DNA of 64,000 nucleotides from Mycobacterium basiliense (GTDB lineage Bacteria; Actinomycetota; Actinomycetes; Mycobacteriales; Mycobacteriaceae): NCBI RefSeq assembly GCF_900292015.1, contig NZ_LR130759.1, positions 2,108,001 to 2,172,000 of the forward strand, read 5' to 3'. Shown piece by piece: positions 54,267 to 64,000 of this stretch (position 1 is its first letter; each line of letters starts with the position of its first letter). The notes under the pieces were generated by a model. It saw only the letters and a program-made list of their open reading frames with translations, ran no database searches and was not told where the DNA came from. The position numbers and the translations under genes were made by a program.

Positions 54267-54698
54267 TTACTTGCTGCCGCCCGGGCCGCCGGGACTGCCA
54301 CCCGAACCGCCCGACGGAGATCCGGGATAAAACCCGGGGCCGAGAAAAATGTAGGACCCGTGGTTGTATCCGGCACTGAGGTTTTCGACTCGGATGACGC
54401 ACGGAAAGGTGCCATCAGGACCGACGCTGACGATGTTGCGTCGGTAGCGCATGTATTCGGTGTCCCCGTAGGACGCACGCGCCGCGGGCGACTTGTACTT
54501 GGCCAGGGTGTTGGCCACGTCCTTGGCCGATCCCGTGCAGAGGTAACGCGTTCCGTTTACGTCACGCGATTCTTCGCGATAGTGGGACGCAATATACGAA
54601 CTGATGTCGCGGTTCAACAGCGTTATTCCGAAAACCAAGGACACGGTGGCCGCGACCGCAAGTGCGCCGGCAATCACAAACAAACGGTTGCGGCTCAT
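54267..54698 (-). CDS. DUF4247 protein (Rv2599-like)
   Basis: 143 residues, the same length as Rv2599. One N-terminal membrane helix (NRLFVIAGALAVAATVSLVF) and an extracytoplasmic domain with ESRDVNGTRYLCTGSAKDVA and YRRNIVSVGPDG, followed by a Gly/Pro/Ser-rich tail (GGSGGSPGGPGGSK). The ATG at 54698 overlaps the stop of the next gene upstream (ATGA); GTG 54707 is rejected. Function unknown; operon member. Confidence 0.84.
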   Translation of the reverse strand: MSRNRLFVIAGALAVAATVSLVFGITLLNRDISSYIASHYREESRDVNGTRYLCTGSAKDVANTLAKYKSPAARASYGDTEYMRYRRNIVSVGPDGTFPCVIRVENLSAGYNHGSYIFLGPGFYPGSPSGGSGGSPGGPGGSK

Positions 54699-55207
54699 GG
54701 ACACCACCGGCTGCTGGTGTGTACCACCGTTCCTCCGGACCCGGAAGGGTTCAGCGGGTACAGATGCCAGGTCCGCCAGTACCAGCCGCTGCCTTCGGGC
54801 CGGGCCGTCAGCACGGTCAACGCGGCGTCATCGCCGGGAAACGCCCCGCCCAGCCATCCGTCGTTGTGGGTACATCGCCGGCGAAGGTCGTGTGCGAGGC
54901 GGCGAAAGGCCGGTTCGTCGTGCGTGTCGGTGCCGGTCTGCAAGCGATACCCCGGTGCCTCGGACTGCGCGGGCAGACTGCCGCCGTGAGTGCGTGCGGT
55001 ACAGGACACTTCCTCGGAGAAGCGTTCGCTGCCGCGGTGCACGGTGATGAGGTGCGATGCGCCCAGCACGCCGAGCAGCAAGGTGCCACCGTCGGGGTGA
55101 TGCAAGCGGTAGCTGGCCAGCGGCTGGGGGGCGGGCACGTTGAGCGCGAGCCCAAGCCGGGCTCCGGATACGTCAGCCGGAGCCACGGCGAGCTGATGAA
55201 ACGGCAC
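54695..55207 (-). CDS. DUF2617 protein (Rv2598-like)
   Basis: 170 residues of the DUF2617 family. Conserved strands: YRLHHPDGGTLLLGVLGASH, GWLGGAFPGDDAALTVLTAR and WYWRTWHLYPLNPSGSGGTV near the end. No membrane helix. Usually found with DUF4178/DUF350/spermidine-synthase-like genes. Function unknown. Stop overlaps the DUF4247 ATG. Confidence 0.84.
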   Translation of the reverse strand: MPFHQLAVAPADVSGARLGLALNVPAPQPLASYRLHHPDGGTLLLGVLGASHLITVHRGSERFSEEVSCTARTHGGSLPAQSEAPGYRLQTGTDTHDEPAFRRLAHDLRRRCTHNDGWLGGAFPGDDAALTVLTARPEGSGWYWRTWHLYPLNPSGSGGTVVHTSSRWCP

Positions 55208-55226
55208 CTACCGGTCCTCTGATGTT

Positions 55227-55835
55227 CTAGGTAGCCGCCGGCGGCGCGGGGTAAACGGTAAGTTCGCCGGTCAACACCGACTTACCGGTCGATATCTCCC
55301 AGGGCATCTCCGGCGCCCATCGCTCGAACGACAGCAGCGCGGACTTGTCGGCCGCCGTGTAGTCGACGTAGTCCATGTCCCCGCCGGCCGGCAGACCCGT
55401 CGTTCCTTCGGTGGTGTAGCCGGCGCTGCCGCGCTCCGCTTCCTGGAACGTCACCCCGTCGACCACGTGTACGCCGCTGGGCTGCAATGCGAGGTCCGTG
55501 CGCTTCACCCACATCGCCAGCTCGAGTCGCCCGTCGTCTTCTTCGACGCTGAACCACAGCGGCTGGTCGCCCCCCTCGAGCAGGTGCTCCCACCACACGA
55601 AAGGGCCTTCTCGGAAGGTAACCGACCCGCGGACCACGTAGTCGATGCCGCCGTAGCTGACGATTGCTCCAGGACCGAGTTGGCGCGGGCCAAACTGAGG
55701 CATTGCGTTGAACGACAGCGGGTCTTGCCGCCCGCCCGGCTGCGCTGTCGTCTTCGGCCGCTTCATCGCCGTGACGAGAACGATGATCGAAGCGATGAAC
55801 AGTGCCACCGCGAGCACGACCAGCAGTGATCCCAC
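55227..55835 (-). CDS. DUF4178 membrane-anchored protein (Rv2597-like)
   Basis: 202 residues (Rv2597 is 206). One N-terminal helix (VVLAVALFIASIIVLVTAMK), then the DUF4178 domain with GPGAIVSYGGIDYVVRGSVT and WWEHLLEGGDQPLWFSVEED, and a tail with MPWEISTGKSVLTG. First gene of the leftward DUF4178-DUF2617-DUF4247-DUF350-speE operon. The family has been linked to membrane-stress responses by comparative genomics; no biochemical role is known to me. Confidence 0.86.
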   Translation of the reverse strand: MGSLLVVLAVALFIASIIVLVTAMKRPKTTAQPGGRQDPLSFNAMPQFGPRQLGPGAIVSYGGIDYVVRGSVTFREGPFVWWEHLLEGGDQPLWFSVEEDDGRLELAMWVKRTDLALQPSGVHVVDGVTFQEAERGSAGYTTEGTTGLPAGGDMDYVDYTAADKSALLSFERWAPEMPWEISTGKSVLTGELTVYPAPPAAT

Positions 55836-56054
55836 GCGAACCCTTCCGTACCGCTAGCGAACGTGCGCCTTAACGTAACAGCTTTGTCCCTCGCACCTGG
55901 CGGCGACGCGGTGACCGATGCCGCGCATACCGGCGCAACCCACCGCAACACATAAGGCGACACATAAATGGTGCACCCGACACGCCGAAGATCGTCGCCA
56001 AGGATTATGACTCGCGCAGCGTGCGGCGGGGGCGACCCGGCTTGGCCTGGCCGG

Positions 56055-57605
56055 TCAGCAGATGCCGCTGGGAATCCCGCGGGTGGGCGTGGTTTCTTGG
56101 GTGGGCATTGTTTGCGGATAGGGCACCCGATAGGGACGCGCGTAGCCCTCGTACCCCGGCACCAGGCTGCCGACACATTGCGGCAGCTTCGGGACGGTGG
56201 TCAGTCTGGGGTGGCTCAGTTTTGGTCGCGACGGGTTCGGCGGGACGGCGAAGTTGAACGTCGACGTCATATCGCCGGTCACGCTGCGGCGCCAGGCGGT
56301 CAGATTGGGGACCGGCACGCCGAACCGGGTTTCCAGTAATCGCAGCTGTGAGGTGTGGTCGAAGGTGTCGTGCACCATCAGCGGTCCGCGGCTGTAGGGA
56401 GAAATGACCAGACAGGGGACGCGGAACCCCAGGCCGATCGGACCCCTGATGCCGCCGGAACCGGCGACCGCGTTGATATCGGGCACCGTCACATATTCGC
56501 CGGGCGTCCCAGGGGGCGCCGTCGGCGGCACGACGTGGTCAAAGAAACCGCCATTTTCGTCATAGCTGACGATCAGCGCGGTTTTTTCCCACACCGCGGG
56601 ATTGGCCAGCAGAATCCGCAGTGCGTCCACGATCGCGATGGCGCCGGCCGCCGCCGGGAACGCGGGGTGTTCGGAGTAGAAGAAGTTCGGTACCAGCCAG
56701 GAGACCTGAGGAAGTCTGTTGGCCATGACGTCGGTGATGAAATCCGTGGGGTAAAACGGCGCGATCCCATAGCGAGCCAAATCCGACCTCGGGTTTTGCG
56801 ACTGCTTGAAGTTCGCCATGATGGCTCCGTAGCCAGCGAGCGAATCGATAACCCTCCCCAGGGTTTTTGATTCGTATACCTTCCAGCTGATCCCGCCCGC
56901 GCTGAGGTTCTCGGCCATGGTTGTCCAGCTGAACCGGCCGATCCGGGGAATGTCCGGATTAACCAGTTGGGGCCCACCCTGGGCGCCAGCGGGGTCAACG
57001 GACGCACTCACCCAATACAGCCGGTTGGGCAAGGTCCCACCGATGAGCGAGCAGTGGTAGTTGTCGCAGACCGTGAACGTGTCGGCAAGCAGGTAGTGAA
57101 TGGGCAGATCGTCGCGTTGGTAATAGCCCATCACCACACCGATGTTGGCCTGCGGAGCGGTTCCGGCGCGCGCCGGCAGCCAGTTGTCGTTGGCGCCGTT
57201 GTTCCATGACAGGTGTTGCGCGATCCACTGATGGTCGGGGTCGTTGACGCATTCGCCGTTGAGCAGGGGGCCTCGGGTGGTGTCGAAGCGGTACGGGATG
57301 GTGATCCCGGCAGGGTCAAGCGCCTGTGTCTGCGGATTCCAGCCCCTTTGCTGAAATAGCGGCGAGGCGGTGTCGAACCCGTCGATCCCGGACAGCGTGC
57401 CGAAATAATGGTCGAATGAGCGATTCTCCTGCATGATCAGCACGACGTGCTCGATGTCGGTCAGGTGCCCGGAGCACGGGCCGGCAGCGTAGGCTTTCTC
57501 AATCACCGGGCCCGCCCAATTCAATTGACAGGCAGCGGCACTCAGCGCGGTCGCCTTGGCCAGAAATTCGCGGCGCGAAAGCCCGTCGACTGAGTTCGAT
57601 CCCAA
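56055..57605 (-). CDS. Tat-exported phospholipase C
   Basis: 516 residues of the non-haemolytic phospholipase C/acid-phosphatase family. N-terminal twin-arginine signal [16 protein letters not shown] (residues ~10-25). The catalytic core has [53 protein letters not shown] and VISPYSRGP, all metal/catalytic blocks of PlcA-D. It would cleave phosphatidylcholine or sphingomyelin outside the cell. Mycobacterial plc genes are virulence-associated. Inserted between the Rv2597-like gene and the PE_PGRS44-like gene, replacing vapBC40 of H37Rv. Confidence 0.92.
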   Translation of the reverse strand: MGSNSVDGLSRREFLAKATALSAAACQLNWAGPVIEKAYAAGPCSGHLTDIEHVVLIMQENRSFDHYFGTLSGIDGFDTASPLFQQRGWNPQTQALDPAGITIPYRFDTTRGPLLNGECVNDPDHQWIAQHLSWNNGANDNWLPARAGTAPQANIGVVMGYYQRDDLPIHYLLADTFTVCDNYHCSLIGGTLPNRLYWVSASVDPAGAQGGPQLVNPDIPRIGRFSWTTMAENLSAGGISWKVYESKTLGRVIDSLAGYGAIMANFKQSQNPRSDLARYGIAPFYPTDFITDVMANRLPQVSWLVPNFFYSEHPAFPAAAGAIAIVDALRILLANPAVWEKTALIVSYDENGGFFDHVVPPTAPPGTPGEYVTVPDINAVAGSGGIRGPIGLGFRVPCLVISPYSRGPLMVHDTFDHTSQLRLLETRFGVPVPNLTAWRRSVTGDMTSTFNFAVPPNPSRPKLSHPRLTTVPKLPQCVGSLVPGYEGYARPYRVPYPQTMPTQETTPTRGIPSGIC

Positions 57606-58066
57606 CGCTATTCCTTAGCGCGGCAATTCGATCGTTGCCGACCGCCCGGGATAACCGGCACTAGAGATGGCGGCTGCGGCACTGGGGAGCGCGTGACATT
57701 AGCGCAGACGGTTCCGCCCAGAAATATACGACGCAATATTTCTCGTCCGAGCCGCTGCATATCGTCACTCTTTCGCGTTTGCTCGGCGCTCAGGGTATAG
57801 GAGCGTGACCACCGATCCTGGGACGTACCAGCGGCGAGTCGGACAAGGGCCGCGATCAAGGGCAGAGGCCCAAGGTCCCAGGCCGGCAGGACTTCGGTGC
57901 TTCAGCGCCACCAGGGCGAGTGTGCAATTTGCCTCATCGACCCGGCCGCGTTCTGGGGATTGTGCCCTTGACCAGGGGTTATCCGGGCACGCAGATAGAT
58001 ACCTGTCGGATTGAACCCTGTGAGCCCGAGGACGCGGCGCGGTCTCGGATCGATCGGAGGTACGGG
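57606..58066. other. Intergenic region between phospholipase C and PE_PGRS
   Basis: 461 bp; holds an 83-codon open stretch (57608-57859, minus) without recognisable features. Contains the divergent promoters. GATCGGAGGTACGGG upstream of ATG 58067 is a good ribosome site. Confidence 0.5.
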
Positions 58067-61000
58067 ATGTCGTTTCTCGCGGTGCCGGACTTTATGGTGG
58101 CTTCGGCAGCGGACTTGGCGGGTATTGGGTCGCTTGTGAGTGCGGCCAATGCCGCCGCGGCATTTCCAACCACCGAGATCTTGGTTGCCGCCGAAGACGA
58201 GGTGTCCAAGGCGATTGCGGCATTGTTTGGCGCGCACGCCCGGGAATATCAGGAATTGAGTGCACAGGCGTCGGCATTTCACAGCCGGTTCGTGCAGACC
58301 TTGACCGGAGGCGCCGGCGCATATATGGCCGCGGAGGCGGCAAATGTCTCCCCCCTGGCGACGTTTGAGCAGGATCTGCTGGGTCTGATCAACGCGCCCA
58401 CGCAGGCGCTCTTCGGTCGTCCGCTGATCGGCAACGGCGCTGATGGGGCCGCGGGCACCGGGCAAGCCGGTGGGGCCGGTGGGATCTTGATCGGTAACGG
58501 CGGTAATGGCGGCTCCGGCGTAGACAATCTGTCGGGTACCACCGGTGGGGCCGGCGGGGCCGGCGGAGCCGCGGGGCTGTTCGGCAGTGGTGGGGCCGGC
58601 GGGACCGGCGGGTCGGGGTTTGTCAGTGCGGGCGCCGGTGGGGCCGGCGGGGCTGGCGGGTTGCTGTTCGGCAACGGTGGGGTTGGTGGTGCCGGCGGAT
58701 CGGGCGGCTTCGGTGGTGGTTCCGGAGGCGTCGGCGGCCAGGGCGGGCTGTTCGGCAGCGGCGGGGCTGGCGGGGTCGGCGGATCGGGCGATGACGGCGG
58801 GTCCGGCGGTGTCGGCGGTAACGCGGGATGGTTCGGCAATGCCGGCCACGGTGGCGCGGGCGCGGCGGGCGCCCTGAACGGCGGGTCCGGTGGGTCGGGC
58901 GGGGCGGGCGGGCTGCTCGGTGCCGGCGGAGACGGCGGGGCCGGCGGGTCTGGCGAATTCGGTGGGGGTGCCGGCGGGGCCGCCGGAAACGGTGGATTCC
59001 TGTATGGCGCCGGCGGGGCCGGCGGGCACGGGGGTGTCGGCGGGTCGTTTGGTTCCGGCGGGTCCGGCGGTGATGGCGGCGGTAGCGGGCTGATCGGCGG
59101 CGGTGGTGTCGGCGGGGGCGGTGGCAACGGCGCCGTGTCCGGCGGTGCCGGCGGTGCTGGCGGCAATGCTTGGGTGCTCGGTGCGGGCGGGGTCGGCGGT
59201 GTCGGCGGGGACGGTGGCATCAGCGCGATCGGGGTCGGTGGCGATGGTGGTGCCGGCGGAAATGGTGGCATCGGCGGCCTGTTGGCCGGCAACGCCGGCA
59301 ACGGGGGCGCTGGTGGCGCCGGCGGTAACGGTCTCACCGGTCCTGACGTCGCCGCCGGGATGCGCGGCGGTGACGGTGGCAACGGTGGAACCGGTGGTGC
59401 GGGTGGGCGCGCCACTGGCCTGTTCGCTGCGGGTGGCAATGGTGGCGCGGGCGGGACGCCCGGCAATGGCGGTGGTGGTGGCGGCGGCGACCTCAGCGTC
59501 AACGGTGGCGCCGGCGGCAACGGCGGCAACGGTGGCGACCCCGGTGCCGGAGGGGCTGGCGGGTCCGCGCTCCTGGGTTCGCACGGTGCCAACGGCGCCA
59601 CCGTCACTAGCGGAGGTCATGGTGGCGACGGCGGTGCCGGCGCGGCCGCCACGGCGCCGGGTGGCGAGGGTGCGCGGGGTGGCAACGGCGGCGACGGAGG
59701 GCTGGTGGGCAACGGCGGCAATGGTGGCCGCGGCGGCAGCGGCGCGGACGGCGCCAACGGTTCCGCGGGCGCTGGCGTGGGTGCCGGCGGACAGGATGGC
59801 TTCGGTGGCGGCAACGGTGGCGCGGGCGGAATCGGTGGCAAGGGCGGAGCGCTGGCCGGCAATGGCGGCGGCGGTGGCGCGGGCGGTGACGGCGGTACCG
59901 GCGGCGAGGGCGGTAAGGGTGGCAACGGGCAAGCGGGCAGCGACGGCGGGATGGGCGGTACCGGTGGTGGGGGCGGTCAAGGCGGCAACGGCGGCGCAGG
60001 CGGGGCCGCGTTGGCCGCGTCGGGCACCCAGGGCGCTGGTGGCGACGGCGGCCAGGGTGGCGACAGCGGCAAGGGCGGGAGCGGCGGCAGGGGCGGCGCC
60101 GGTAACCCCGCGGTCAACGATGGGATCGGTGGCAACGGTGGCAACGGTGGCAACCCCGGCCAGGCCGGAGGAGGTGGGCAGGGCGGCAGCGGCTCCACTG
60201 CCGGCCTGACCGGTGCGCAGGGTGCCATGGCGATGGACGGCGGCGACGGGGGCGCCGGCGGCAAGGGCGCCGACGGCGTGTTCACCAGCGACGGCAACGG
60301 CAGGGACGGCGGCAACGGCGGCGACGGTGGGCTGGTCGGCAACGGCGGCCAAGGCGGCAACGGCGGGACGGGAGCGGTCGGCGGCGTCGGCGCCAATGGG
60401 GAGTTCGGTTCACCCGACGGCGCTATGGGACACAACGGCGGTGACGGCGGCAACGGTGGCCGCGGCGGCAGGGCCGGCGCGTTGCATGGTGACGGTGGCC
60501 AGGGCGGGGCCGGTGGTGGCGGCGGCGACGGCGGCAAGGGCGGTGACGGCCTTCAAGGCACCGACGGAATCCAAACGCCACTCCTTGCCAACGGCAAGGC
60601 CGGCGGCCAAGGCGGCGCCGGCGGCCAAGGCGGGCACGGCGGTAACGGAGGGTCAGGAGGCGCCGCGTTGGCGGGCCAGGACGGTGCGGGCGGCGCCGGC
60701 GGCGACGGCGGCAACAGCGGCGCTGGCGGCAACGGCGGCGGCGGCGGCAAGGGCGCCGACGGCGATCAGACTTTCGGTTCCACCCCCGTCGGTAACGGCG
60801 GGAATGGCGGCAACGGTGGCGCCGCCGGTGCGGCCGGGGTGCACGGCGACGGCGGTACCGGTTCCAGCACGGGCACCGACGGCGCGGACGGCATCCGAGG
60901 TGACGGGGGCGCCGGTGGGGCCGGCGGAAATGGCGGCACCGGCGGAGCCGGCAGCACGGTGGAGTCACGGATCGGTGGCGACGGCGGAGCCGGCGGGAAC

Positions 61001-61399
61001 GGCGGGGAGGGGGTTAACGGCGGGAACGGCGGTGGCGGTGGCAAGGGCGGCAACGGTCACACCGTGCTCCCGGGAAGCTTCAGCCAAGGCGGTTTCGGCG
61101 GCACCGGCGGCAACGGCGGCAACGGTGGTGCCGGCGTTGGTGACAGCGCAGGCAACGGGGCGGGCGGCACCGGCGGTAAGGCCGGTAGCGGTGGCAACGG
61201 TGGCGGCGGCAACGTTGGGGGCAACGGTGGCGACAGCGGCACGGGCGGGGCCGGCGGCGGCGGCGTTTCTAACCACGTTGCCGGGGGCGGCGGCACTGGC
61301 AGCGGGATCCGATTCGGCGACGTCAGCTCGGGTCAGCTCGGCGGGACCGGCGGCATCGGCGGTGACGGTGGCACCGGCGGGGGGACACGTCATACCTGA
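58067..61399 (+). CDS. PE_PGRS protein (PE_PGRS44-like)
   Basis: 1,110 residues. PE domain residues 1-~98 ([57 protein letters not shown]), GRPLIGNG linker, then a PGRS of GGAGG/GGNGG repeats to the C-terminus, which ends THVIP-free in a short GGGTRHT tail. It stands beside ruvCAB in the position of PE_PGRS44 (Rv2591), but is about twice the H37Rv length (543 aa as I recall), a common kind of PGRS length variation. ATG 58067 has a strong GGAGG ribosome site. Confidence 0.93.
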   Translation: MSFLAVPDFMVASAADLAGIGSLVSAANAAAAFPTTEILVAAEDEVSKAIAALFGAHAREYQELSAQASAFHSRFVQTLTGGAGAYMAAEAANVSPLATFEQDLLGLINAPTQALFGRPLIGNGADGAAGTGQAGGAGGILIGNGGNGGSGVDNLSGTTGGAGGAGGAAGLFGSGGAGGTGGSGFVSAGAGGAGGAGGLLFGNGGVGGAGGSGGFGGGSGGVGGQGGLFGSGGAGGVGGSGDDGGSGGVGGNAGWFGNAGHGGAGAAGALNGGSGGSGGAGGLLGAGGDGGAGGSGEFGGGAGGAAGNGGFLYGAGGAGGHGGVGGSFGSGGSGGDGGGSGLIGGGGVGGGGGNGAVSGGAGGAGGNAWVLGAGGVGGVGGDGGISAIGVGGDGGAGGNGGIGGLLAGNAGNGGAGGAGGNGLTGPDVAAGMRGGDGGNGGTGGAGGRATGLFAAGGNGGAGGTPGNGGGGGGGDLSVNGGAGGNGGNGGDPGAGGAGGSALLGSHGANGATVTSGGHGGDGGAGAAATAPGGEGARGGNGGDGGLVGNGGNGGRGGSGADGANGSAGAGVGAGGQDGFGGGNGGAGGIGGKGGALAGNGGGGGAGGDGGTGGEGGKGGNGQAGSDGGMGGTGGGGGQGGNGGAGGAALAASGTQGAGGDGGQGGDSGKGGSGGRGGAGNPAVNDGIGGNGGNGGNPGQAGGGGQGGSGSTAGLTGAQGAMAMDGGDGGAGGKGADGVFTSDGNGRDGGNGGDGGLVGNGGQGGNGGTGAVGGVGANGEFGSPDGAMGHNGGDGGNGGRGGRAGALHGDGGQGGAGGGGGDGGKGGDGLQGTDGIQTPLLANGKAGGQGGAGGQGGHGGNGGSGGAALAGQDGAGGAGGDGGNSGAGGNGGGGGKGADGDQTFGSTPVGNGGNGGNGGAAGAAGVHGDGGTGSSTGTDGADGIRGDGGAGGAGGNGGTGGAGSTVESRIGGDGGAGGNGGEGVNGGNGGGGGKGGNGHTVLPGSFSQGGFGGTGGNGGNGGAGVGDSAGNGAGGTGGKAGSGGNGGGGNVGGNGGDSGTGGAGGGGVSNHVAGGGGTGSGIRFGDVSSGQLGGTGGIGGDGGTGGGTRHT

Positions 61400-61580
61400 T
61401 GGTTCGGGTATGAGACCGCCTTTGAGGAGTCGCGCTTAGGGAGTCGCCGAGGGCTACCCGTTGGCGATGTGCCAGCGGCGTTGCGCTGCGCCCGCGTGTC
61501 CTGCCCGCGAATGTCGGGCCCAGCCGCTAGGCTATCGAACAGCTGTTCGGGCCCCGATGTTGATGGACTGGGAGCATGTG

Positions 61581-62135
61581 GTGCGGGTGATGGGTGTCGA
61601 CCCCGGGTTGACGCGGTGCGGGCTGTCGTTGGTCGAAAATGGGCGTGGTCGCCAACTGACCGCGCTGGACGTCGACGTGGTGCGCACGCCCTCGGGTCAC
61701 GCCGTGTCGGAGCGATTGCTGGCCATCAGCGATGCCGTCGAGCACTGGCTGGACACGCATCACCCGGATGTGCTGGCCATCGAGCGGGTGTTCTCCCAGG
61801 TGAATGTGACCACGGTGATGGGTACTGCGCAGGCCGGCGGCGTGATTGCGCTGGCCGCGGCCAAACGCGGTATCGACGTGCACTTCCATACCCCCACCGA
61901 GGTCAAAGCGGCGGTCACCGGCAATGGTGCCGCCGACAAGGCGCAAGTCACCGCGATGGTTACCAGAATCCTTGCGCTGCAAAGCAAACCGACACCCGCC
62001 GACGCTGCCGACGCGCTGGCCCTGGCGATCTGCCACTGTTGGCGGGCGCCGATGATCGCCCGGATGGCCAAGGCTGAGGCCTTGGCCGAGCGGCAGCGGC
62101 GCAACTACGCGGCGAAGTTGAAGGCCGCACGATGA
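61581..62135 (+). CDS. ruvC: Holliday junction resolvase RuvC
   Basis: 184 residues. GTG 61581 ([20 protein letters not shown]) is chosen by homology; D7 is the first catalytic residue, followed by [40 protein letters not shown] and the C-terminal [13 protein letters not shown] acidic pair. Cleaves Holliday junctions as a dimer with RuvAB. ATGA overlap with ruvA. Confidence 0.97.
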   Translation: MRVMGVDPGLTRCGLSLVENGRGRQLTALDVDVVRTPSGHAVSERLLAISDAVEHWLDTHHPDVLAIERVFSQVNVTTVMGTAQAGGVIALAAAKRGIDVHFHTPTEVKAAVTGNGAADKAQVTAMVTRILALQSKPTPADAADALALAICHCWRAPMIARMAKAEALAERQRRNYAAKLKAAR

Positions 62136-62731
62136 TCGCCTCGGTAAGCGGTGAGGTGCTCGCGGTCGCGCTTGATCACGTGGTGATCGAGGCCGCCGGC
62201 GTCGGCTACCGGGTGAACGCGACCCCGGCGACGCTGGCGACGTTGCGGCAGGGCACCCAGGCCCGGCTGGTGACCGCGATGATCGTGCGTGAGGATTCGA
62301 TGACGCTGTACGGGTTTCATGATGGCGAAACCCGCGACCTATTTTCGACGTTGTTGTCGGTGTCGGGCGTCGGTCCCCGGCTGGCGATGGCAACGCTGGC
62401 CGTACACGACGCGCCGGCACTGCGGCAGGCGCTGGCCGACGGCGACGTCGCCGCGCTGACTCGGGTGCCCGGCATCGGCAAGCGCAGCGCCGAGCGGATG
62501 GTGCTGGAACTGCGCGACAAGGTGGGGCCGGCCGGCGAGTCCGCGACGGCGGGGGCCCCTGCCGTCAACGGCCGTGCGGTGCGCAGCCCCGTGGTCGAGG
62601 CGCTCGTCGGCCTCGGTTTTGCCGCGAAGCAGGCGGAGGAGGCAACCGACAAGGTATTGGCCGCAGACCAGGACGCGACTACGTCCAGCGCGCTGCGGGC
62701 CGCGCTATCGCTGCTGGGAAAGGCCCGCTGA
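62132..62731 (+). CDS. ruvA: Holliday junction DNA-binding protein RuvA
   Basis: 199 residues. OB-fold N-terminus [20 protein letters not shown], HhH motifs [16 protein letters not shown] and [16 protein letters not shown], and the C-terminal RuvB-binding three-helix domain ([17 protein letters not shown]). Tetrameric junction binder. Overlaps ruvC (ATGA). Confidence 0.97.
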   Translation: MIASVSGEVLAVALDHVVIEAAGVGYRVNATPATLATLRQGTQARLVTAMIVREDSMTLYGFHDGETRDLFSTLLSVSGVGPRLAMATLAVHDAPALRQALADGDVAALTRVPGIGKRSAERMVLELRDKVGPAGESATAGAPAVNGRAVRSPVVEALVGLGFAAKQAEEATDKVLAADQDATTSSALRAALSLLGKAR

Positions 62732-62735
62732 ACCG

Positions 62736-63785
62736 ATGGATTCGGACGATCCTGCGGACCGTGACGTCTCGCCGGCGCTGACCGTCGGCGAGGGTGACAT
62801 CGACGTCAGCCTGCGGCCCCGCTCGTTGCGCGAGTTCATCGGCCAGCCCCGGGTACGCGAACAGCTGCAGCTGGTCATCGAGGGAGCCAAAAATCGCGGC
62901 GGCACGCCGGATCACATTCTGCTGTCCGGCCCGCCCGGCCTCGGTAAGACGTCGCTGGCCATGATCATCGCCGCCGAACTGGGGTCGTCGCTGCGGGTGA
63001 CGTCGGGTCCGGCCCTGGAACGCGCGGGTGATCTGGCCGCCATGCTGTCGAACCTGGTTGAGCATGACGTGCTGTTCATCGACGAGATCCATCGCATCGC
63101 CCGGCCCGCCGAGGAAATGCTTTATCTGGCGATGGAGGATTTCCGCGTCGACGTGGTCGTCGGCAAGGGCCCGGGGGCCACCTCGATCCCGCTGGAAGTG
63201 GCGCCCTTCACCCTGGTCGGCGCGACCACTCGATCCGGTGCGCTGACCGGCCCGCTGCGTGACCGGTTCGGTTTCACCGCGCACATGGATTTCTACGAGC
63301 CCACCGAGCTAGAGCGGGTGTTGGCCCGCTCGGCCGGGATTTTGGGCATCGAGCTGGGCGCCGAGGCGGGCGCGGAGATCGCGCGCCGCTCGCGGGGGAC
63401 ACCGCGGATCGCCAACCGGTTGCTGCGCCGGGTCCGGGACTTTGCCGAAGTACGTGCCGACGGCGTTATCACGCGCGACGTCGCGAAATCCGCGCTAGAG
63501 GTCTATGACGTCGACGAGCTGGGCCTGGATCGGCTGGACCGCGCGGTGTTGTCGGCGCTGACCCGCAGCTTCGGCGGTGGTCCGGTCGGGGTTTCGACGC
63601 TGGCGGTGGCGGTGGGGGAGGAAGCGGCCACGGTGGAGGAAGTGTGCGAGCCGTTCCTGGTACGCGCCGGTATGGTGGCCCGGACCCCGCGCGGCCGGGT
63701 GGCGACCGCGCTGGCCTGGACTCACCTAGGGATGACTGCGCCGGCCGGGGCCGGCGGGCTCAGTCAGCCAGGGCTCTTCGAATAG
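62736..63785 (+). CDS. ruvB: Holliday junction branch-migration ATPase RuvB
   Basis: 349 residues starting [20 protein letters not shown]. Walker [18 protein letters not shown], Walker [12 protein letters not shown], sensor [20 protein letters not shown], arginine-finger region [20 protein letters not shown] and winged-helix C-terminus. ATG 62736 is 4 bp after the ruvA stop. Drives branch migration with RuvA. Confidence 0.97.
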   Translation: MDSDDPADRDVSPALTVGEGDIDVSLRPRSLREFIGQPRVREQLQLVIEGAKNRGGTPDHILLSGPPGLGKTSLAMIIAAELGSSLRVTSGPALERAGDLAAMLSNLVEHDVLFIDEIHRIARPAEEMLYLAMEDFRVDVVVGKGPGATSIPLEVAPFTLVGATTRSGALTGPLRDRFGFTAHMDFYEPTELERVLARSAGILGIELGAEAGAEIARRSRGTPRIANRLLRRVRDFAEVRADGVITRDVAKSALEVYDVDELGLDRLDRAVLSALTRSFGGGPVGVSTLAVAVGEEAATVEEVCEPFLVRAGMVARTPRGRVATALAWTHLGMTAPAGAGGLSQPGLFE

Positions 63786-63794
63786 GAGGATGCG

Positions 63795-64000
63795 ATGATC
63801 ACCGCCGCGTTGGTATTCGCCGGGTTGGCTGCGCTGCTCCACGTCTACATCTTCATCATGGAATCGCTGACTTGGACGTCGCCCCGCACCCGCGCGACCT
63901 TTGGCACCACACCCGAGGAGGCCGAGACCACCAAATTGTTGGCGTTCAATCAGGGCTTCTACAACCTGTTCCTGGCGATTGTCGGCGGCTTGGGCGTCGC
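63795..64000 (+). CDS. DUF1304 membrane protein, N-terminal part (cut by window edge)
   Basis: The visible ~68 residues (MITAALVFAGLAALLHVYIF, MESLTWTSPRTRATFGTTPE) match the DUF1304 family of four-helix membrane proteins. GGAGGATGCG precedes ATG 63795, 9 bp after ruvB. Function unknown. Confidence 0.83.
   Translation, partial: MITAALVFAGLAALLHVYIFIMESLTWTSPRTRATFGTTPEEAETTKLLAFNQGFYNLFLAIVGGLGV

Noticed and set aside
57902..60352. 816-codon minus-strand open frame opposite the PE_PGRS44-like gene, and similar frames at 46588-49874
   Set aside because: Same repeat shadow effect; Pro-rich or Ala/Thr-rich composition and no conserved start.

Overview
The window is high-GC DNA from a slow-growing Mycobacterium related to the M. 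tuberculosis / M. kansasii / M. marinum group. It carries three full-length PE_PGRS genes, a PE/PPE pair, espA-espC-espD, pimA/pgsA1/patA, a 13E12-type HNH protein and many genes I recognise as Rv2590-Rv2643 homologues. Compared with M. tuberculosis H37Rv the segment runs in inverted order: Rv2643-like genes at the left end, ruvCAB (Rv2594c-Rv2592c) at the right. Names and Rv numbers come from remembered family sequences, not from a search. The species cannot be fixed from the window.

Layout. 1-3.1 kb: arsenic/cadmium locus (ACR3 permease, ArsR, CadI, divergent ArsR), a small Cys-rich protein and a TauE-type exporter. 3.1-9.0 kb: STAS protein, TetR regulator, DedA protein, acyl-CoA synthetase, chloramphenicol-phosphotransferase-like kinase and a 13E12/HNH protein with a near-consensus SOS box on its start codon. 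9.4-11.8 kb: PE_PGRS46-like gene. 11.8-18.5 kb: an aromatic-acid catabolic island: IclR regulator; Rieske dioxygenase large and small subunits, a small protein, a dihydrodiol dehydrogenase and a class II aldolase-type decarboxylase in one overlapping operon; a methyltransferase; and protocatechuate 3,4-dioxygenase pcaHG. The set matches the Gram-positive phthalate 3,4-dioxygenase route to protocatechuate. 18.6-29.4 kb: remnants of a dormancy (DosR-type) neighbourhood (DUF1876 protein, phosphoribosyltransferase-hydrolase fusion, broken universal stress protein, narK relic, FdxA-type ferredoxin) interrupted by an espA-espC-espD operon and a PE/PPE-PPW pair.

29.4-44.9 kb is largely the conserved Rv2621c-Rv2603c block: regulator, membrane protein, cupin, nitronate monooxygenase-like protein, DUF1990, aldo/keto reductase, thioesterase, thrS, then the tightly overlapped phosphatidylinositol mannoside operon (HIT protein, pgsA1, patA-like acyltransferase, pimA, Nudix), and pdxS-tesB2-pdxT-yebC. 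PE_PGRS45 and PPE42 survive only as relics and pdxH is not found. 45.0-52.0 kb: two paralogous PucR/CdaR-type regulators flank a 1,402-residue PE_PGRS gene. 52.2-55.8 kb: membrane spermidine-synthase-like gene with DUF350, DUF4247, DUF2617 and DUF4178 partners. 56.1-57.6 kb: Tat-exported phospholipase C. 58.1-61.4 kb: PE_PGRS44-like gene. 61.6-63.8 kb: ruvCAB, then the start of a DUF1304 membrane gene.

The backbone is ordinary mycobacterial metabolism and envelope synthesis. Novelty lies in what replaces or breaks the backbone: the aromatic island, the espACD/PE-PPE replacement of the DosR block, and the regulator-PE_PGRS-regulator unit. No tRNA, rRNA, CRISPR array or intact insertion sequence was recognised.
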